A DNA stretch of 64,000 nucleotides from [Leptolyngbya] sp. PCC 7376 (GCF_000316605.1 NC_019683.1:1720036-1784035), one strand, 5' to 3'; positions 1 to 8,576 are shown, counted from the stretch's first letter. Program-made: numbers and translations. Notes: generated from the sequence alone by a model not told the origin.

Positions 1-1
1 G

Positions 2-283
2 TCTAATGTTGGTGCAACTTTAGATCTAGACGCTATTCCTTGCCCGGAAGGTTTAGATTTTTTGCAATGGCTGCTCAGTTTTCCAAGTTATGGATTTTTG
101 CTCAGTGTGCATCCCGATAATCTTGAAGCCGTCCGAGTAGAATTTCACAATGCTGGTTTAGTTGCAGAGGCGATCGCCACGATACATCCCGGAAACTCTC
201 TCGCCCTTAAACTAGGCACTGACTCGCAAGAATTTTGGAATCTCAACCAAAACCCCCTCACCGGATTTACAGGAGAAATTTAA
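2..283 (+). CDS. AIR synthase-related protein, probable Sll0787 family (3' end only)
   Basis: The gene begins before the window; the frame is open from base 2 to the TAA at 281-283, giving 93 visible codons. Segments such as YGFLLSV, EFHNAGLVAEAI and GNSLALKL fit the strand-helix pattern of the C-terminal domain of the AIR synthase/ThiL/SelD superfamily (ATP-dependent enzymes acting on small metabolites). I infer the Sll0787-type member because an MSMEG_0570-family gene lies 1.1 kb downstream on the same strand, and the two families are known partners in the Nit1C cluster (nitrilase, radical SAM, acetyltransferase, AIR synthase-like, flavoprotein), associated with nitrogen starvation and, in Pseudomonas, with growth on cyanide. 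The nucleotide-binding half is not visible, so another AIR-synthase relative is possible. Confidence 0.6.
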   Translation, partial: SNVGATLDLDAIPCPEGLDFLQWLLSFPSYGFLLSVHPDNLEAVRVEFHNAGLVAEAIATIHPGNSLALKLGTDSQEFWNLNQNPLTGFTGEI

Positions 284-359
284 CTCGTCATTCTAAAAAT
301 AATGTTTAGTTGAACCGTCAGATGGTGATCGCCTCTACTCCAAATATTACGAATAGCTC

Positions 360-881
360 TCATGCTCTTTCATTAAGCTCAGTGTTAAAACAGAAAACAA
401 TCATCCGTCCTCGACGCTGCCAATGATGTTTGTCCTTGGGCATAGCTTTGAGTGCATCGGCTTCAGATTTCAATAGAAATTGTATTTCTCCCGGCACAAT
501 ATTGCAGTCAATAAATTCCCATGAACGATCAATACCAGCAGCTCTTTCAACTTCAAAATCCGTTAAAAGTTCACCGCACTTTACAGAACATCGATGGCGT
601 AGAACTGCTTTTTGCCATGTTGGTGAATAGTGAGGGTGTTTTTCACTATCGGCTCCTAAGCAAGTGGTTTGAAAAAATCTTGGATTATCGACAGTGCCAT
701 AATTAAAGCCCAAAAATACTGTGATAACTTGAAATTGACCAGCTAAATCATGGGCAACGAGAAGATTATCACCGTCATTCATAAACCTTCGCCAGGTTGC
801 TTCATCATGGCAAATGACTGGCTGCTGGTCTAACAAAATATATCGCAGTAAATCTTTTGATGGCTCTGACAATACAGTCAT
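360..881 (-). CDS. conserved hypothetical protein, 173 aa
   Basis: I do not recognise a family. The ATG at 881 opens a 173-residue soluble protein with no signal peptide or membrane segment. It is rich in aromatic residues and has five cysteines, including a HRCSVKCGELL segment near residue 95. The C-terminal part (LLKSEADALKAMPK, then QRRGRMIVFCFN) looks like a helix followed by a strand. It sits on the opposite strand between two genes of a probable nitrogen-starvation cluster, so it may be an insertion into that cluster. It is kept as a real gene for its length, balanced composition and lack of a better frame. Confidence 0.55.
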   Translation of the reverse strand: MTVLSEPSKDLLRYILLDQQPVICHDEATWRRFMNDGDNLLVAHDLAGQFQVITVFLGFNYGTVDNPRFFQTTCLGADSEKHPHYSPTWQKAVLRHRCSVKCGELLTDFEVERAAGIDRSWEFIDCNIVPGEIQFLLKSEADALKAMPKDKHHWQRRGRMIVFCFNTELNERA

Positions 882-1004
882 AATCAGTTGTAACCGTTAG
901 CATTAACGATAGTAACAAGTATAAACTTCGTCTTTGATAGCCTTGTTGATTATGGGAAGATCGAATGCAAAAAATAATGTGATTCTCATTGGGACGAGAG
1001 TGTG

Positions 1005-1205
1005 ATGATTGAACTTCAAGAAGCAAGACAGGTTGCCATTGGTCTTGGTGGAAGGATTACGGATAATAGTGTTGGCTTTATTGCTTGTTTTGCAAATGAA
1101 ACTACTGCTGAGCAATACCTTATTTTGATCGAGGATTATGAATCATTGGCCGCTGAACAGCAGGATAAATGTGTCGTTACGATTATTGTCGCCAGTTTAA
1201 TGTAG
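1005..1205 (+). CDS. small hypothetical protein, 66 aa
   Basis: An ATG at 1005 (a GTG directly precedes it at 1002) opens a 66-residue acidic soluble protein containing VAIGLGGRI and a helix-like segment ETTAEQYLILIEDYESLAAEQQ. No family recognised. It lies in the same orientation as the AIR-synthase-like gene before it and the MSMEG_0570-family gene after it, so it could belong to the same transcription unit. GGGACGAGAG just upstream offers only a weak ribosome binding site. Alternative: a non-coding open frame between cluster genes. Confidence 0.4.
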   Translation: MIELQEARQVAIGLGGRITDNSVGFIACFANETTAEQYLILIEDYESLAAEQQDKCVVTIIVASLM

Positions 1206-1371
1206 TGTTGGCCTCTAGGCAGACTGATGTAGTAGACAAAAAATTATTCTGCATCGCATCCATTACCAAGAGGTACCCATTATTACAACAGTGGAAATGG
1301 AGACCCTTCAAACTAGTGTTAGATTTAGCATCCCAGCCATCACCCTCAATCGACAGGAGATAGTTCTAACC

Positions 1372-1644
1372 ATGCCCGAAGTTACCTTTGATATCGTTTG
1401 GCCTGATGGTTCACAGGAGCAATTTTATTCGCCGTCTACCGTCGTGAATCAATATTTTCAAACTGGCAAAACCTATGAACTCCAAGATTTTGTGCGGCGA
1501 TCGCAGGAATCATTAAACCTCGCTAGCGAGAGAGTCCGACAACGTTACGGTAGTCCCTGTTCCATGGCGATCGCCCAACTCCGAAAAATTGAAACAAAGG
1601 CTGTTCAATTTGACGAGGCGGCGGCACAAGTAAAAATTCTTTAG
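1372..1644 (+). CDS. MSMEG_0570-family nitrogen starvation response protein
   Basis: A 90-residue protein beginning MPEVTFDIVWPDG, followed by QEQFYSPSTVV and a helical stretch FVRRSQESLNLASERVRQRYG; this is the signature of the small MSMEG_0570 family found only in Nit1C-type clusters. Its biochemical function is unknown. The frame is open from 1291, but the ATG at 1372 is chosen because the family starts at this MPEVTF motif and an AGGAGA ribosome site lies at 1355-1360, 11 bases upstream. Its partner, the AIR-synthase-like gene, ends at 283. A short hairpin at 1699-1718 may end the transcript. Confidence 0.8.
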   Translation: MPEVTFDIVWPDGSQEQFYSPSTVVNQYFQTGKTYELQDFVRRSQESLNLASERVRQRYGSPCSMAIAQLRKIETKAVQFDEAAAQVKIL

Positions 1645-1698
1645 AAGTTTGGCAGGGCGATTGATTTTTGATTGCACTGGTGACGAGAGTCTCACCGA

Positions 1699-1718
1699 AC
1701 CATAAAAAGGTTTATGGT
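1699..1718 (+). terminator. hairpin after MSMEG_0570-family gene
   Basis: ACCATAAA and TTTATGGT form a perfect 8-bp stem with an AAGG loop, 55 bases after the stop of the upstream gene. There is no U-run (it continues GTAAAAATTG), so it is a weak terminator candidate. Confidence 0.35.
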
Positions 1719-1813
1719 GTAAAAATTGTTCTTGTCTCGAAAAATCTGCATAAGTCACGCAAAATCCTCCGATGAATCTATAGAAGGATTCAAATATTTA
1801 TCGAGGTAAAATC

Positions 1814-1963
1814 GTGCATCTCAAATATGATTTATTTTGGCTTTTTGCTGTTTGTCTATTGTTTTCCTCCGCAATTATTTCTCAGAAGCAACAGGTCTTG
1901 GACTCTCACTGGGCCTGCTCTATACCCGAGCCAAAAGGGAGTTTCATTTCATTACTTCGCTGA
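1814..1963 (+). CDS. putative small secreted or membrane peptide, 49 aa
   Basis: A GTG at 1814 preceded by a good ribosome site (TCGAGGTAAAATC) opens a 49-residue frame ending at the TGA at 1961-1963. Residues 7-24 (LFWLFAVCLLFSSAIISQ) resemble a signal peptide or single membrane segment, followed by a short tail with one cysteine. No family recognised. It ends just before the convergent end of the kinase gene at 1973. The ribosome site and hydrophobic N-terminus support it; its small size and lack of homology argue caution. Confidence 0.35.
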   Translation: MHLKYDLFWLFAVCLLFSSAIISQKQQVLDSHWACSIPEPKGSFISLLR

Positions 1964-1972
1964 ATGCTAAAG

Positions 1973-3583
1973 CTATTCAAAAAATAAGCAATCAACCGCA
2001 GGGCTTTTGGGTACTGCGGTTTTTCCGTGCACTTCATCAAATAATTGCTGCAAACATAAACCTATAGTGTGACTATCGTCTATCTCAAAAGCGTTGGATA
2101 GATAAGACTGAGCTGCTTGTCTGTGCCCTGCATCATGGTGAATGGCTGCAAGATGACGCTGGATAGCAGCTTTTGTTTTAGCTTCATCGGTGCAATTTAA
2201 TGCCTGATTTAAATAATTTAGTGCATTATTTTGGTCACCGCGCATGAGAAATAAATGGCCTAAATCCGCTGTTGCGCGACAAGTGACTTTACTTTGATCT
2301 TTCCCAAGGGCGATCGCCTCTTTGTAATAGGTGATCGCTATATTGTGATTGTTCAGATCTTCTTGTGACCTCGCCATGCCATAGGCTGCAAGGGCATGGT
2401 AATCAGGATCATTTTTATCTCGCACCATAGAATAAAGCCAAAATGCACTGCGATATTGTCCTAATTCATAAGCTGCAAAAGCTGCTTCATTGAGTTGGAC
2501 ACTAGGCAACAGAGATGCTCCGGTTTTGATGCTAATGGGTAATAGAAAAGTTAATCCACAGGCGATCACCGCACCCTTCATAACATGACGTTTATGAAGA
2601 CTAAACCAGGCTTGTAGAGGATGGCTGTCGATGAGATTAATGATACGACTTACTTCATTCAGCAAACTAGCCGCACTTTTGATTCGTTTTTCCGGTTGGG
2701 GTTGAGTGAGATGTAACAGCAAACGTCGTAAAGACGCTTGGGGAATGAGAGTCTTCCAATCTAAGTTCTCGTATTTTTGGTCGCAGGGATGAATGCCGGA
2801 TAAAAGGTGCATTATCGTTTGACCCACCCCATACAGATCCGATTGAAAGGTGTACTTGCCGAGACATTGTTCTGGGGCGGCATAACCCGCTGACATAATC
2901 CGTGTCATTTGGCGATCGCCTGCTACTTTTTCGAGATAGGTGATCGTACTTCGTCGTGCTGTCCCAAAATCAATTAAGACCAATTCGCCATGGGGAAACC
3001 CTTTTTGTTCTCTGACGATGATATTGGCAGGTTTGATATCGCGGTGAATAATATTTTGGTTGTGGATAGTCAGTAAAAGTTGAGCCAGCTGGCGTAACCA
3101 ATCAATAACTTGTGCCGTTGGCAGTTTGCCAGATTGTTGTAAAAGATTGTCGAGGGATTGCCCCTGAATATGCTCCATTACTAGACAGTGGAGAGATTCT
3201 TTGCGGCGCTTGGTGTGGGAGTGAGTAAAAGCTACTTGAAAGTAAGGCTGAGGTTCAACATTAGGCACTGCATAACCCCGTAATTGGCTGAGGATTTCTC
3301 CTTCCTGCTGAAAAAGTCGTTCGGCGATCGCCCCCGCATTAGGCCGTAAAATCTTGATCAGTTGCGGATAATCAGCCCCAGTAAAATTTAGACTTTCTAC
3401 CGTGAAAATTTCGCTATTCGTATCCTCTCCGAAGCCATAGATCGGTTCCCGCAGCAGCAGATTATGAGGCTGAATAACCAAAGGCGTACCGCAAGCAAAA
3501 CAGTCTTTCTGCTGAAAACCAAATTGATTTTGTCGGTCTGGGCAGCGGGGATTAATGCAGTAACAAGGTATGCCGCTGGTCAT
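1973..3583 (-). CDS. serine/threonine protein kinase with 4-Cys prefix, membrane segment and TPR domain
   Basis: A 536-residue Hanks-type kinase. The N-terminus carries clustered cysteines (C7, C9, C14, and C28-x-x-C31 in CFACG), the cyanobacterial 4-Cys prefix, probably metal-binding. The kinase domain spans about 45-310: K77 in LIKIL as the likely ATP lysine, the catalytic loop HRDIKPAN at 180-187, DFG at 205-207 and AAPEQ in the activation segment; the glycine loop (YGFGEDTNSE) is degenerate. A hydrophobic stretch at about 336-353 would anchor the protein, and about 370-505 contains TPR-like helices (AAYELGQYRSAFWLY, NHNIAITYYKEAIAL). It lies 63 bp downstream of a STAND ATPase on the same strand, so the two are probably one operon. 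Substrates unknown. Confidence 0.9.
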   Translation of the reverse strand: MTSGIPCYCINPRCPDRQNQFGFQQKDCFACGTPLVIQPHNLLLREPIYGFGEDTNSEIFTVESLNFTGADYPQLIKILRPNAGAIAERLFQQEGEILSQLRGYAVPNVEPQPYFQVAFTHSHTKRRKESLHCLVMEHIQGQSLDNLLQQSGKLPTAQVIDWLRQLAQLLLTIHNQNIIHRDIKPANIIVREQKGFPHGELVLIDFGTARRSTITYLEKVAGDRQMTRIMSAGYAAPEQCLGKYTFQSDLYGVGQTIMHLLSGIHPCDQKYENLDWKTLIPQASLRRLLLHLTQPQPEKRIKSAASLLNEVSRIINLIDSHPLQAWFSLHKRHVMKGAVIACGLTFLLPISIKTGASLLPSVQLNEAAFAAYELGQYRSAFWLYSMVRDKNDPDYHALAAYGMARSQEDLNNHNIAITYYKEAIALGKDQSKVTCRATADLGHLFLMRGDQNNALNYLNQALNCTDEAKTKAAIQRHLAAIHHDAGHRQAAQSYLSNAFEIDDSHTIGLCLQQLFDEVHGKTAVPKSPAVDCLFFE

Positions 3584-3646
3584 GGCATGATCCTCCGAAT
3601 TTGAGGAAAGGAAGTTTTGTTATAGGCGAACGAGCACCTATCGCAT

Positions 3647-5302
3647 TCAGATGGATGGTACGAGTAAGTTTGCGGATTGACTGAGAAGATTTAGGTTAAA
3701 CAGTCCGTGGGGTTGGCAGAGGCTTGGGTTTGCCTGGGTCGCTAAGGTGAGTTGATCGAGGTGGAAATTTAGGCGATCATCACTACCACTTTTTTGCCGT
3801 AACCCCTTTAAAATTGCGGCGATCACTGGAGGAACTGTTTCTATTGTTTTGGGCATCGTGCCATTAATAATGAGCTGATAATCCCGAAGTAAACGAAGCT
3901 CGGCTAGCTCGTAACCCGCGGCGATCGCCACCCATAATTCCTCACAATAACCTTGAACAAACTCCTGCATCAAATAACGGTGAATGGATGGCTTTAACTT
4001 CAAAATAGGCAGCTCCGTATTATTGCTTTTATCTAGTAAAAAGCGCCGCTCTAAAGAACGAATTGCATCCCAAACCTGCGTCGGAAATGTGACTTTATCA
4101 ACAAAATAATCCTGTAACTGCGGTAGATTAATCGGCTGCCCCCAGAGCATGAGCCAGTTTAAAATCTTTTTTTCAAACTCTGTCACAGGCTCAGTCAGCT
4201 GGCGCAAAATGTCTCGCAGAGTGTCCCCACCGATAACTGTATTTTGCTGCTGAAACCTAGCAATCGAAGCACCATGCCACTCCCGAATTGCACTACAGAG
4301 TAGACGTAAATGAAGGGGGTTACCGTTATAGGTACGGATAAAACCTAGCCAGAGTTCTTGATCTTTAATGTCATATTCCCGCAAAATCTTTTTCGCTTCG
4401 TCGTGATTGAGGTCTGGAATTTGGAAATTAACGACTAATTTTTCGGCCACATTAAGCGTTTTCATCGATGGGGTGATTGTGCTGCTCAAAACCATCACTC
4501 GGCCAGCAAGAGATCGCTTTGCTAGCTCGTCTAATAATTGAGCATATTGCTGATGTTGCTGCTGATATGTCCCAGATAATTCATCTTCAGCGAAGAGCGA
4601 TTCCCATTGGTCAAACACCAATAAAACAGGATGCTGCTGCAAGTAATCACATAATGAGGCGATCGCCCCGCTGGAAGAAACTGGAAAATCCCAATAATTG
4701 CGAATGGAGGCGATATTTTCTTCAAACTTATCTTGCTCACTCAAGTTGCACCAGACAACTGGAATACGCACAAAGTCTGTCAATAACTGACTCACCAGAG
4801 ACGTTTTGCCAATTCCCACTGCTCCGTATACAAAAATCAGCGAATGATAATTTTCTTCGATGAGATGCTTAAGTGTAGAAAACGTGGATTCATGGTTATA
4901 AAGTTCATCTTTAACAACTGGACAAGGACTACTGTCATATAGTCCAGATTGTTCTGGTTGTCCTTGCGGATCTGTACCCTTATCATCAAGGTTGATTTTC
5001 GTGGGTACTGCTAAAATCCCTGTCCGTTCGCTGGGGGTTAGCTGACTATAAGTTTGGTCGAGAACCAGTTTGAGTCGACGAATTCCGACCCGCTGTTCAC
5101 AACAATCGCTAAGGGTTTTCCAGAGATTTGGCGCGACAACCCGGCCAATATAATGGGATGAAAACCCCTCTATATCAATGTCTTTGAGCTTTTTCCCTGC
5201 AAGGGCTTCCGCAAGAATTTTTTGCTCAAGTCCCCCTAAGGCTGGTTTCCCTGATCGTTGACATAGCCAAACGCAAAATTTGAGATAAGTTGTGTTGGTC
5301 AT
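3647..5302 (-). CDS. STAND/NB-ARC-like ATPase with vMAP-type N-terminal HTH domain
   Basis: A 551-residue protein. Residues 1-90 (TYLKFCVWLCQRSGK, LDIEGFSSHYIGRVVAPNLWK-like pattern) match the N-terminal helical domain of cyanobacterial vWA-MoxR-associated proteins. A P-loop FVYGAVGIGKTSL lies at about 157-169, a Walker B LLVFDQW at about 226, and a sensor-like VMVLSSTIT at about 270, followed by a helical and winged-helix half (EFEKKILNWLMLWG) typical of STAND NTPases. No TPR or WD repeats and no recognisable effector follow, so it resembles a switch that hands its signal to a partner. The kinase 63 bp downstream is the obvious candidate. Start: ATG at 5302. Confidence 0.8.
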   Translation of the reverse strand: MTNTTYLKFCVWLCQRSGKPALGGLEQKILAEALAGKKLKDIDIEGFSSHYIGRVVAPNLWKTLSDCCEQRVGIRRLKLVLDQTYSQLTPSERTGILAVPTKINLDDKGTDPQGQPEQSGLYDSSPCPVVKDELYNHESTFSTLKHLIEENYHSLIFVYGAVGIGKTSLVSQLLTDFVRIPVVWCNLSEQDKFEENIASIRNYWDFPVSSSGAIASLCDYLQQHPVLLVFDQWESLFAEDELSGTYQQQHQQYAQLLDELAKRSLAGRVMVLSSTITPSMKTLNVAEKLVVNFQIPDLNHDEAKKILREYDIKDQELWLGFIRTYNGNPLHLRLLCSAIREWHGASIARFQQQNTVIGGDTLRDILRQLTEPVTEFEKKILNWLMLWGQPINLPQLQDYFVDKVTFPTQVWDAIRSLERRFLLDKSNNTELPILKLKPSIHRYLMQEFVQGYCEELWVAIAAGYELAELRLLRDYQLIINGTMPKTIETVPPVIAAILKGLRQKSGSDDRLNFHLDQLTLATQANPSLCQPHGLFNLNLLSQSANLLVPSI

Positions 5303-5335
5303 AAAACAAGAACAGGGGTGATCAGCAGAGCATAC

Positions 5336-5371
5336 CTTAGTGTTGACAAGTGAGCCTTTGCCAACACTAAG
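5336..5371. promoter_or_regulatory. 10-bp dyad upstream of the STAND-kinase operon
   Basis: CTTAGTGTTG (5336-5345) and CAACACTAAG (5362-5371) are perfect inverted repeats with a 16-base spacer, starting 34 bases before the ATG of the minus-strand operon. This position suits an operator or a 5'-UTR stem-loop of that operon. No family of binding protein is recognised. Confidence 0.4.
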
Positions 5372-5595
5372 ATGCCTTATTGGCAGTGTATCGAGATTTT
5401 TCTATGGGTTCTAGACTTATATAGAAAGTTATGAACTATATGAATTTCAAGGTTTTTTCGAGGAAATCGCTTAGAAAACATTCTGAGCATGACTCATGTA
5501 AGTATTGGCATATTTCACCGTTAAACCCCCTTAGAGATGTGTCGGCGATCACTGTATAGATTGCAGATACCTATCATTCACATATGTTTTGCTTA

Positions 5596-5615
5596 TATGT
5601 ATCCTTTGATACATA
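5596..5615. promoter_or_regulatory. dyad TATGTATC-N4-GATACATA upstream of FTR1 gene
   Basis: Perfect 8-bp inverted repeat with spacer CTTT, 123-142 bases before the FTR1 start, in a 435-bp intergenic region (5303-5737) that otherwise holds only the other dyad at 5336-5371. It could be an operator for the permease gene. It does not resemble a Fur box, although iron control would be expected. Confidence 0.35.
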
Positions 5616-5737
5616 AGTGTGGAAATGGTGTAAAACTAGGTGTTTTGCTTGGTATTTAGGATGTGGCGAGGGGCTGGGCTGTCTTCTATTAAAAAATCTT
5701 TTAGGATCAATATTGTGATCTTGTCAACGGGAAATCT

Positions 5738-6649
5738 ATGGGAATTAGTGCAGCGTTACCTACATTTTTTATTACTTTACGAGAAGGGTTTGAAGCGGCT
5801 CTTGTGGTTGGAATTGTGCTTGCTTGTCTCTACAAAGCGGAGCAGCCCCAGTTAAAAAGTTGGGTCTATGGTGGTGTGGCCGCCGGGATCGCGGCAAGTA
5901 TTCTCGTGGGTTGGGGTTTGTGGGGGATTTTGTCTGGAGTTTCTTCTGGCGATGGGCTTTATACGCCTGTTTTTCGGCAAGTGCTTGAGGGGGGATTCGG
6001 GGTGGTGGCGATCGCCATGTTGAGTTGGATGTTGATCTGGATGACCCGCCAGGCAAAATCGCTGAAATCAGATATGGAGGGCGCAATTCAAGCGGCACTC
6101 GCTGAAACTGGGACGGCAGGTTGGGCTGTATTTTGGGTGATATTTATTGCTGTACTGCGAGAAGGCTTTGAAACAGTGGTCTTTATCGTGGCGCAATTTC
6201 AGTCAGGTTGGCTGATGCCGGGTCTCGGTGCTATTGGCGGTTTGTCCGTGGCAACGATCATGGGGTTTGCTCTCTTTGCTTTGGGTGTACGTATTAATAT
6301 CAGCGCCTTTTTTCAAATTATGGGTGTGTTTTTGCTGCTGATTATTGCTGGTTTAGTAGTTGGCGTTTTGAAGCATGTTGATGTGGGATTAGCAGCTTTT
6401 GCCCATATTCAGACTCAATATCAAGCCTTGTGTATTTCTCCCGCGCCGTCCTGCGTTCTGGGAATTCAGGTTTGGGATGGCTCTAGTTTTTTGCCTGAAA
6501 CACAGTTTCCCGGCATCGTCCTAAAAACGTTATTTGGCTATCGTCAAACACTTTATCTTGCCCAGGCGATCGCCTATGTTTTGTTTCTCGTGTCCGTCGG
6601 AACACTCTACCTGAATAGTTTGGGACTATTCGCTAGATCAAAATCTTAG
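5738..6649 (+). CDS. FTR1-family high-affinity iron permease
   Basis: A 303-residue polytopic membrane protein with about seven membrane segments. It has the two REGFE motifs diagnostic of FTR1/EfeU permeases: ITLREGFEAALVVGI in the first segment (R15-E19) and VLREGFETVVFIV near residue 138. In the family these acidic residues bind iron during transfer across the plasma membrane. No EfeO/EfeB-type partner or multicopper oxidase is adjacent, so it either works alone or with partners elsewhere. Start ATG at 5738, preceded by GGGAAATCT. A dyad at 5596-5615 may regulate it. Confidence 0.9.
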   Translation: MGISAALPTFFITLREGFEAALVVGIVLACLYKAEQPQLKSWVYGGVAAGIAASILVGWGLWGILSGVSSGDGLYTPVFRQVLEGGFGVVAIAMLSWMLIWMTRQAKSLKSDMEGAIQAALAETGTAGWAVFWVIFIAVLREGFETVVFIVAQFQSGWLMPGLGAIGGLSVATIMGFALFALGVRINISAFFQIMGVFLLLIIAGLVVGVLKHVDVGLAAFAHIQTQYQALCISPAPSCVLGIQVWDGSSFLPETQFPGIVLKTLFGYRQTLYLAQAIAYVLFLVSVGTLYLNSLGLFARSKS

Positions 6650-6776
6650 GGCTTCACCTTTATGAAACATTGAATTTGGTTAAATCCGAATCCAAACTTT
6701 AACCGCAACTAAAAACAGCTTGTAAGATCAAACTATCTGAATTGTTAATTACTTAGGGCGTGCGATTTAGAAGCTC

Positions 6777-7007
6777 ATGGTTAGATTTAATAAGTTAGAA
6801 AAAAGAGGTATCAACAAGGGCGTACGTCGCGCTCTATTGAACCAAATTCGTCATGGACTAGACATCAAGTTTCCCCAAGACTCGATCCTGCTTTTTTTGG
6901 AAATTCAGCGAGTGAGCAGCCTCCATGCGCTCAAAACTGTTGAGGCCAGTATTTATAATGCTAAAACGCCAACCGAGTTGCGTTCAATTTATCAAAATTA
7001 TCTGTAG
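6777..7007 (+). CDS. small basic hypothetical protein, 76 aa
   Basis: An ATG at 6777 opens a 76-residue, lysine/arginine-rich protein (VRFNKLEKRGINKGVRRALLNQIRHG) with a second helical part (LFLEIQRVSSLHALKTVEASIYN). No family recognised; charge and size would suit a nucleic-acid- or ribosome-associated factor, which is speculation. It lies 24 bp upstream of the Ycf46-like AAA gene on the same strand, suggesting co-transcription. Confidence 0.6.
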   Translation: MVRFNKLEKRGINKGVRRALLNQIRHGLDIKFPQDSILLFLEIQRVSSLHALKTVEASIYNAKTPTELRSIYQNYL

Positions 7008-7031
7008 GGCCGCTCGTAGAGTATCGCCGCA

Positions 7032-8567
7032 ATGAGCCTTCTCCAAAATATCCATGCTCTCAAAACGTTTATTCGGTCTTTCCATCCGATTATTGTCATG
7101 GAAACTGTTGAAGAAGAACGGGTTGCAGACCTTCTGAAAGCGGTAACAAAGGAGCTGAAAACACCGTTGTTTGAATGGACGACAAATCTTGGTCTAGCGA
7201 CGACTCCTGGCACAAAATATGCACCCCGCACTAATGAATATGCCCGCCCATCGGTTAATCAAGCAGTGCCTTTTGAAAATACAGTCGAGGCTCTCGATGC
7301 ACTGAAATATATTCGAGGTATGGAGCGAGCCGGAATTTTTTGGTTAAAAGATTTTTCGTCTGATCTCGATGATCCAAAGGTTTTGCGAGAGTTGCGAGAT
7401 TTAGCCGATGCCTATAGTTTGATGGGCTCAGCATTTGTTCTGACGGGGGAATCGATTACTCTCCCGAAAAGTATTGCTCACGATGCGGTGTATTTTGAGC
7501 TCGGGTTACCGGATGAGGATGAACTCTATCAAACGCTCTCGGAAATGATGCGGGAACTGAAGCATCGTTATCGGCTCAAAATTAGTTTGCAGGGTGAAGA
7601 TCTGAATGATTTTGTCCATGCGCTCTCAGGGATGACGCTCAAACAGGCTCGGCAGGCGATCGCCTATGCTGCGTTAATTGATGGCGAGTTGAATCGCGAC
7701 GACATTTTGAAAGTGATTCACCGTAAAGCGCAAATCCTTAAGGAAGAATCGCTCTTGGAGCTGTACCCTGTCGAAGAAAATAAAGCGATGCTCGGCGGTT
7801 TTGTCGGGTTAAAGCGGTGGCTCAATCAGGCAAAAGTGGGCTTTAGTGCAGCGGCGCGGGAAGTGAATTTACCATCACCGAAAGGCATTTTGATTGTGGG
7901 GGTACAGGGTTGCGGTAAGTCTCTGGCGGCGAAAACAATTGCGCAACAGTGGCATTTACCCTTGCTAAAACTAGACGCAGGACGACTTTATAACAAGTAT
8001 GTAGGCGAGTCAGAAAAGAATTTTCGGCAGGCGATTAAGCTCGCAGAATCGATGGCACCTACGGTGTTGTGGATTGATGAAATAGAAAAAAGTTTTGGCG
8101 GTGGCAGTGATGGAGATGGTGGTTTAAGTTTGCGCTTATTCGGCTCGTTTTTGACGTGGCTCCAGGAAAAATCCCAAGAGGTTTTTGTTGTGGCGACGGC
8201 GAATGATTTGTTGCAATTGCCGCCAGAACTTTTGCGTAAAGGACGTTTCGATGAAATCTTTTTTGTGGATTTACCCAATACCCAAGAACGGGCAGCTATT
8301 TTTACGATTCACCTGAAACGCCACCACCAAGACATAAAAAGTTTTGATCTAAAGGCCCTAGTCACGGCAGCAAGAGGGTTTAGTGGCGCAGAAATTGAAC
8401 AGGCGATCATCGCAGGATTGTATCAATCTCTCTATGAGCAAAAAAAGCTGGAGACAGGCAGTCTCATTCAGCAAATTAAAAATACAGTTCCCCTTTCTGT
8501 TTCGCGGAAAGAAGATGTGGAAAAATTGCGGGCGATCGCCTCAGAACGATTTGTGTCAGCACGCTAA
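7032..8567 (+). CDS. Ycf46-like AAA+ ATPase
   Basis: A 511-residue protein with the organisation of the plastid/cyanobacterial Ycf46 family: an N-terminal domain of about 240 residues without ATPase motifs (beginning LLQNIHALKTFIRSFHPIIVMET) and a C-terminal AAA module. The module shows Walker A GVQGCGKSLAAK at about 294-305, Walker B TVLWIDEIEKSF, sensor 1 VVATAND, and arginine finger and sensor 2 regions (LLRKGRFDEIFFVDLP, GFSGAEIEQAI). Ycf46 proteins have been linked to CO2/photosynthesis regulation in cyanobacteria, but the substrate is not known. ATG at 7032, close behind the small basic protein; rsmD follows after 9 bp, probably in the same transcript. Confidence 0.88.
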   Translation: MSLLQNIHALKTFIRSFHPIIVMETVEEERVADLLKAVTKELKTPLFEWTTNLGLATTPGTKYAPRTNEYARPSVNQAVPFENTVEALDALKYIRGMERAGIFWLKDFSSDLDDPKVLRELRDLADAYSLMGSAFVLTGESITLPKSIAHDAVYFELGLPDEDELYQTLSEMMRELKHRYRLKISLQGEDLNDFVHALSGMTLKQARQAIAYAALIDGELNRDDILKVIHRKAQILKEESLLELYPVEENKAMLGGFVGLKRWLNQAKVGFSAAAREVNLPSPKGILIVGVQGCGKSLAAKTIAQQWHLPLLKLDAGRLYNKYVGESEKNFRQAIKLAESMAPTVLWIDEIEKSFGGGSDGDGGLSLRLFGSFLTWLQEKSQEVFVVATANDLLQLPPELLRKGRFDEIFFVDLPNTQERAAIFTIHLKRHHQDIKSFDLKALVTAARGFSGAEIEQAIIAGLYQSLYEQKKLETGSLIQQIKNTVPLSVSRKEDVEKLRAIASERFVSAR

Positions 8568-8576
8568 AATTCGAGA

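Noticed and set aside
1837-2067. 76-codon plus-strand frame
   Set aside because: It overlaps the 3' end of the kinase gene antisense and has no ribosome site; the shorter frame at 1814-1963 in another register is the better candidate.
4477-4863. 128-codon plus-strand frame inside the STAND ATPase gene
   Set aside because: The opposite strand carries the P-loop region of a clear ATPase; this frame has no domain.
7988-8278. 96-codon minus-strand frame in the Ycf46-like gene
   Set aside because: Antisense shadow of the AAA catalytic core; no independent support.
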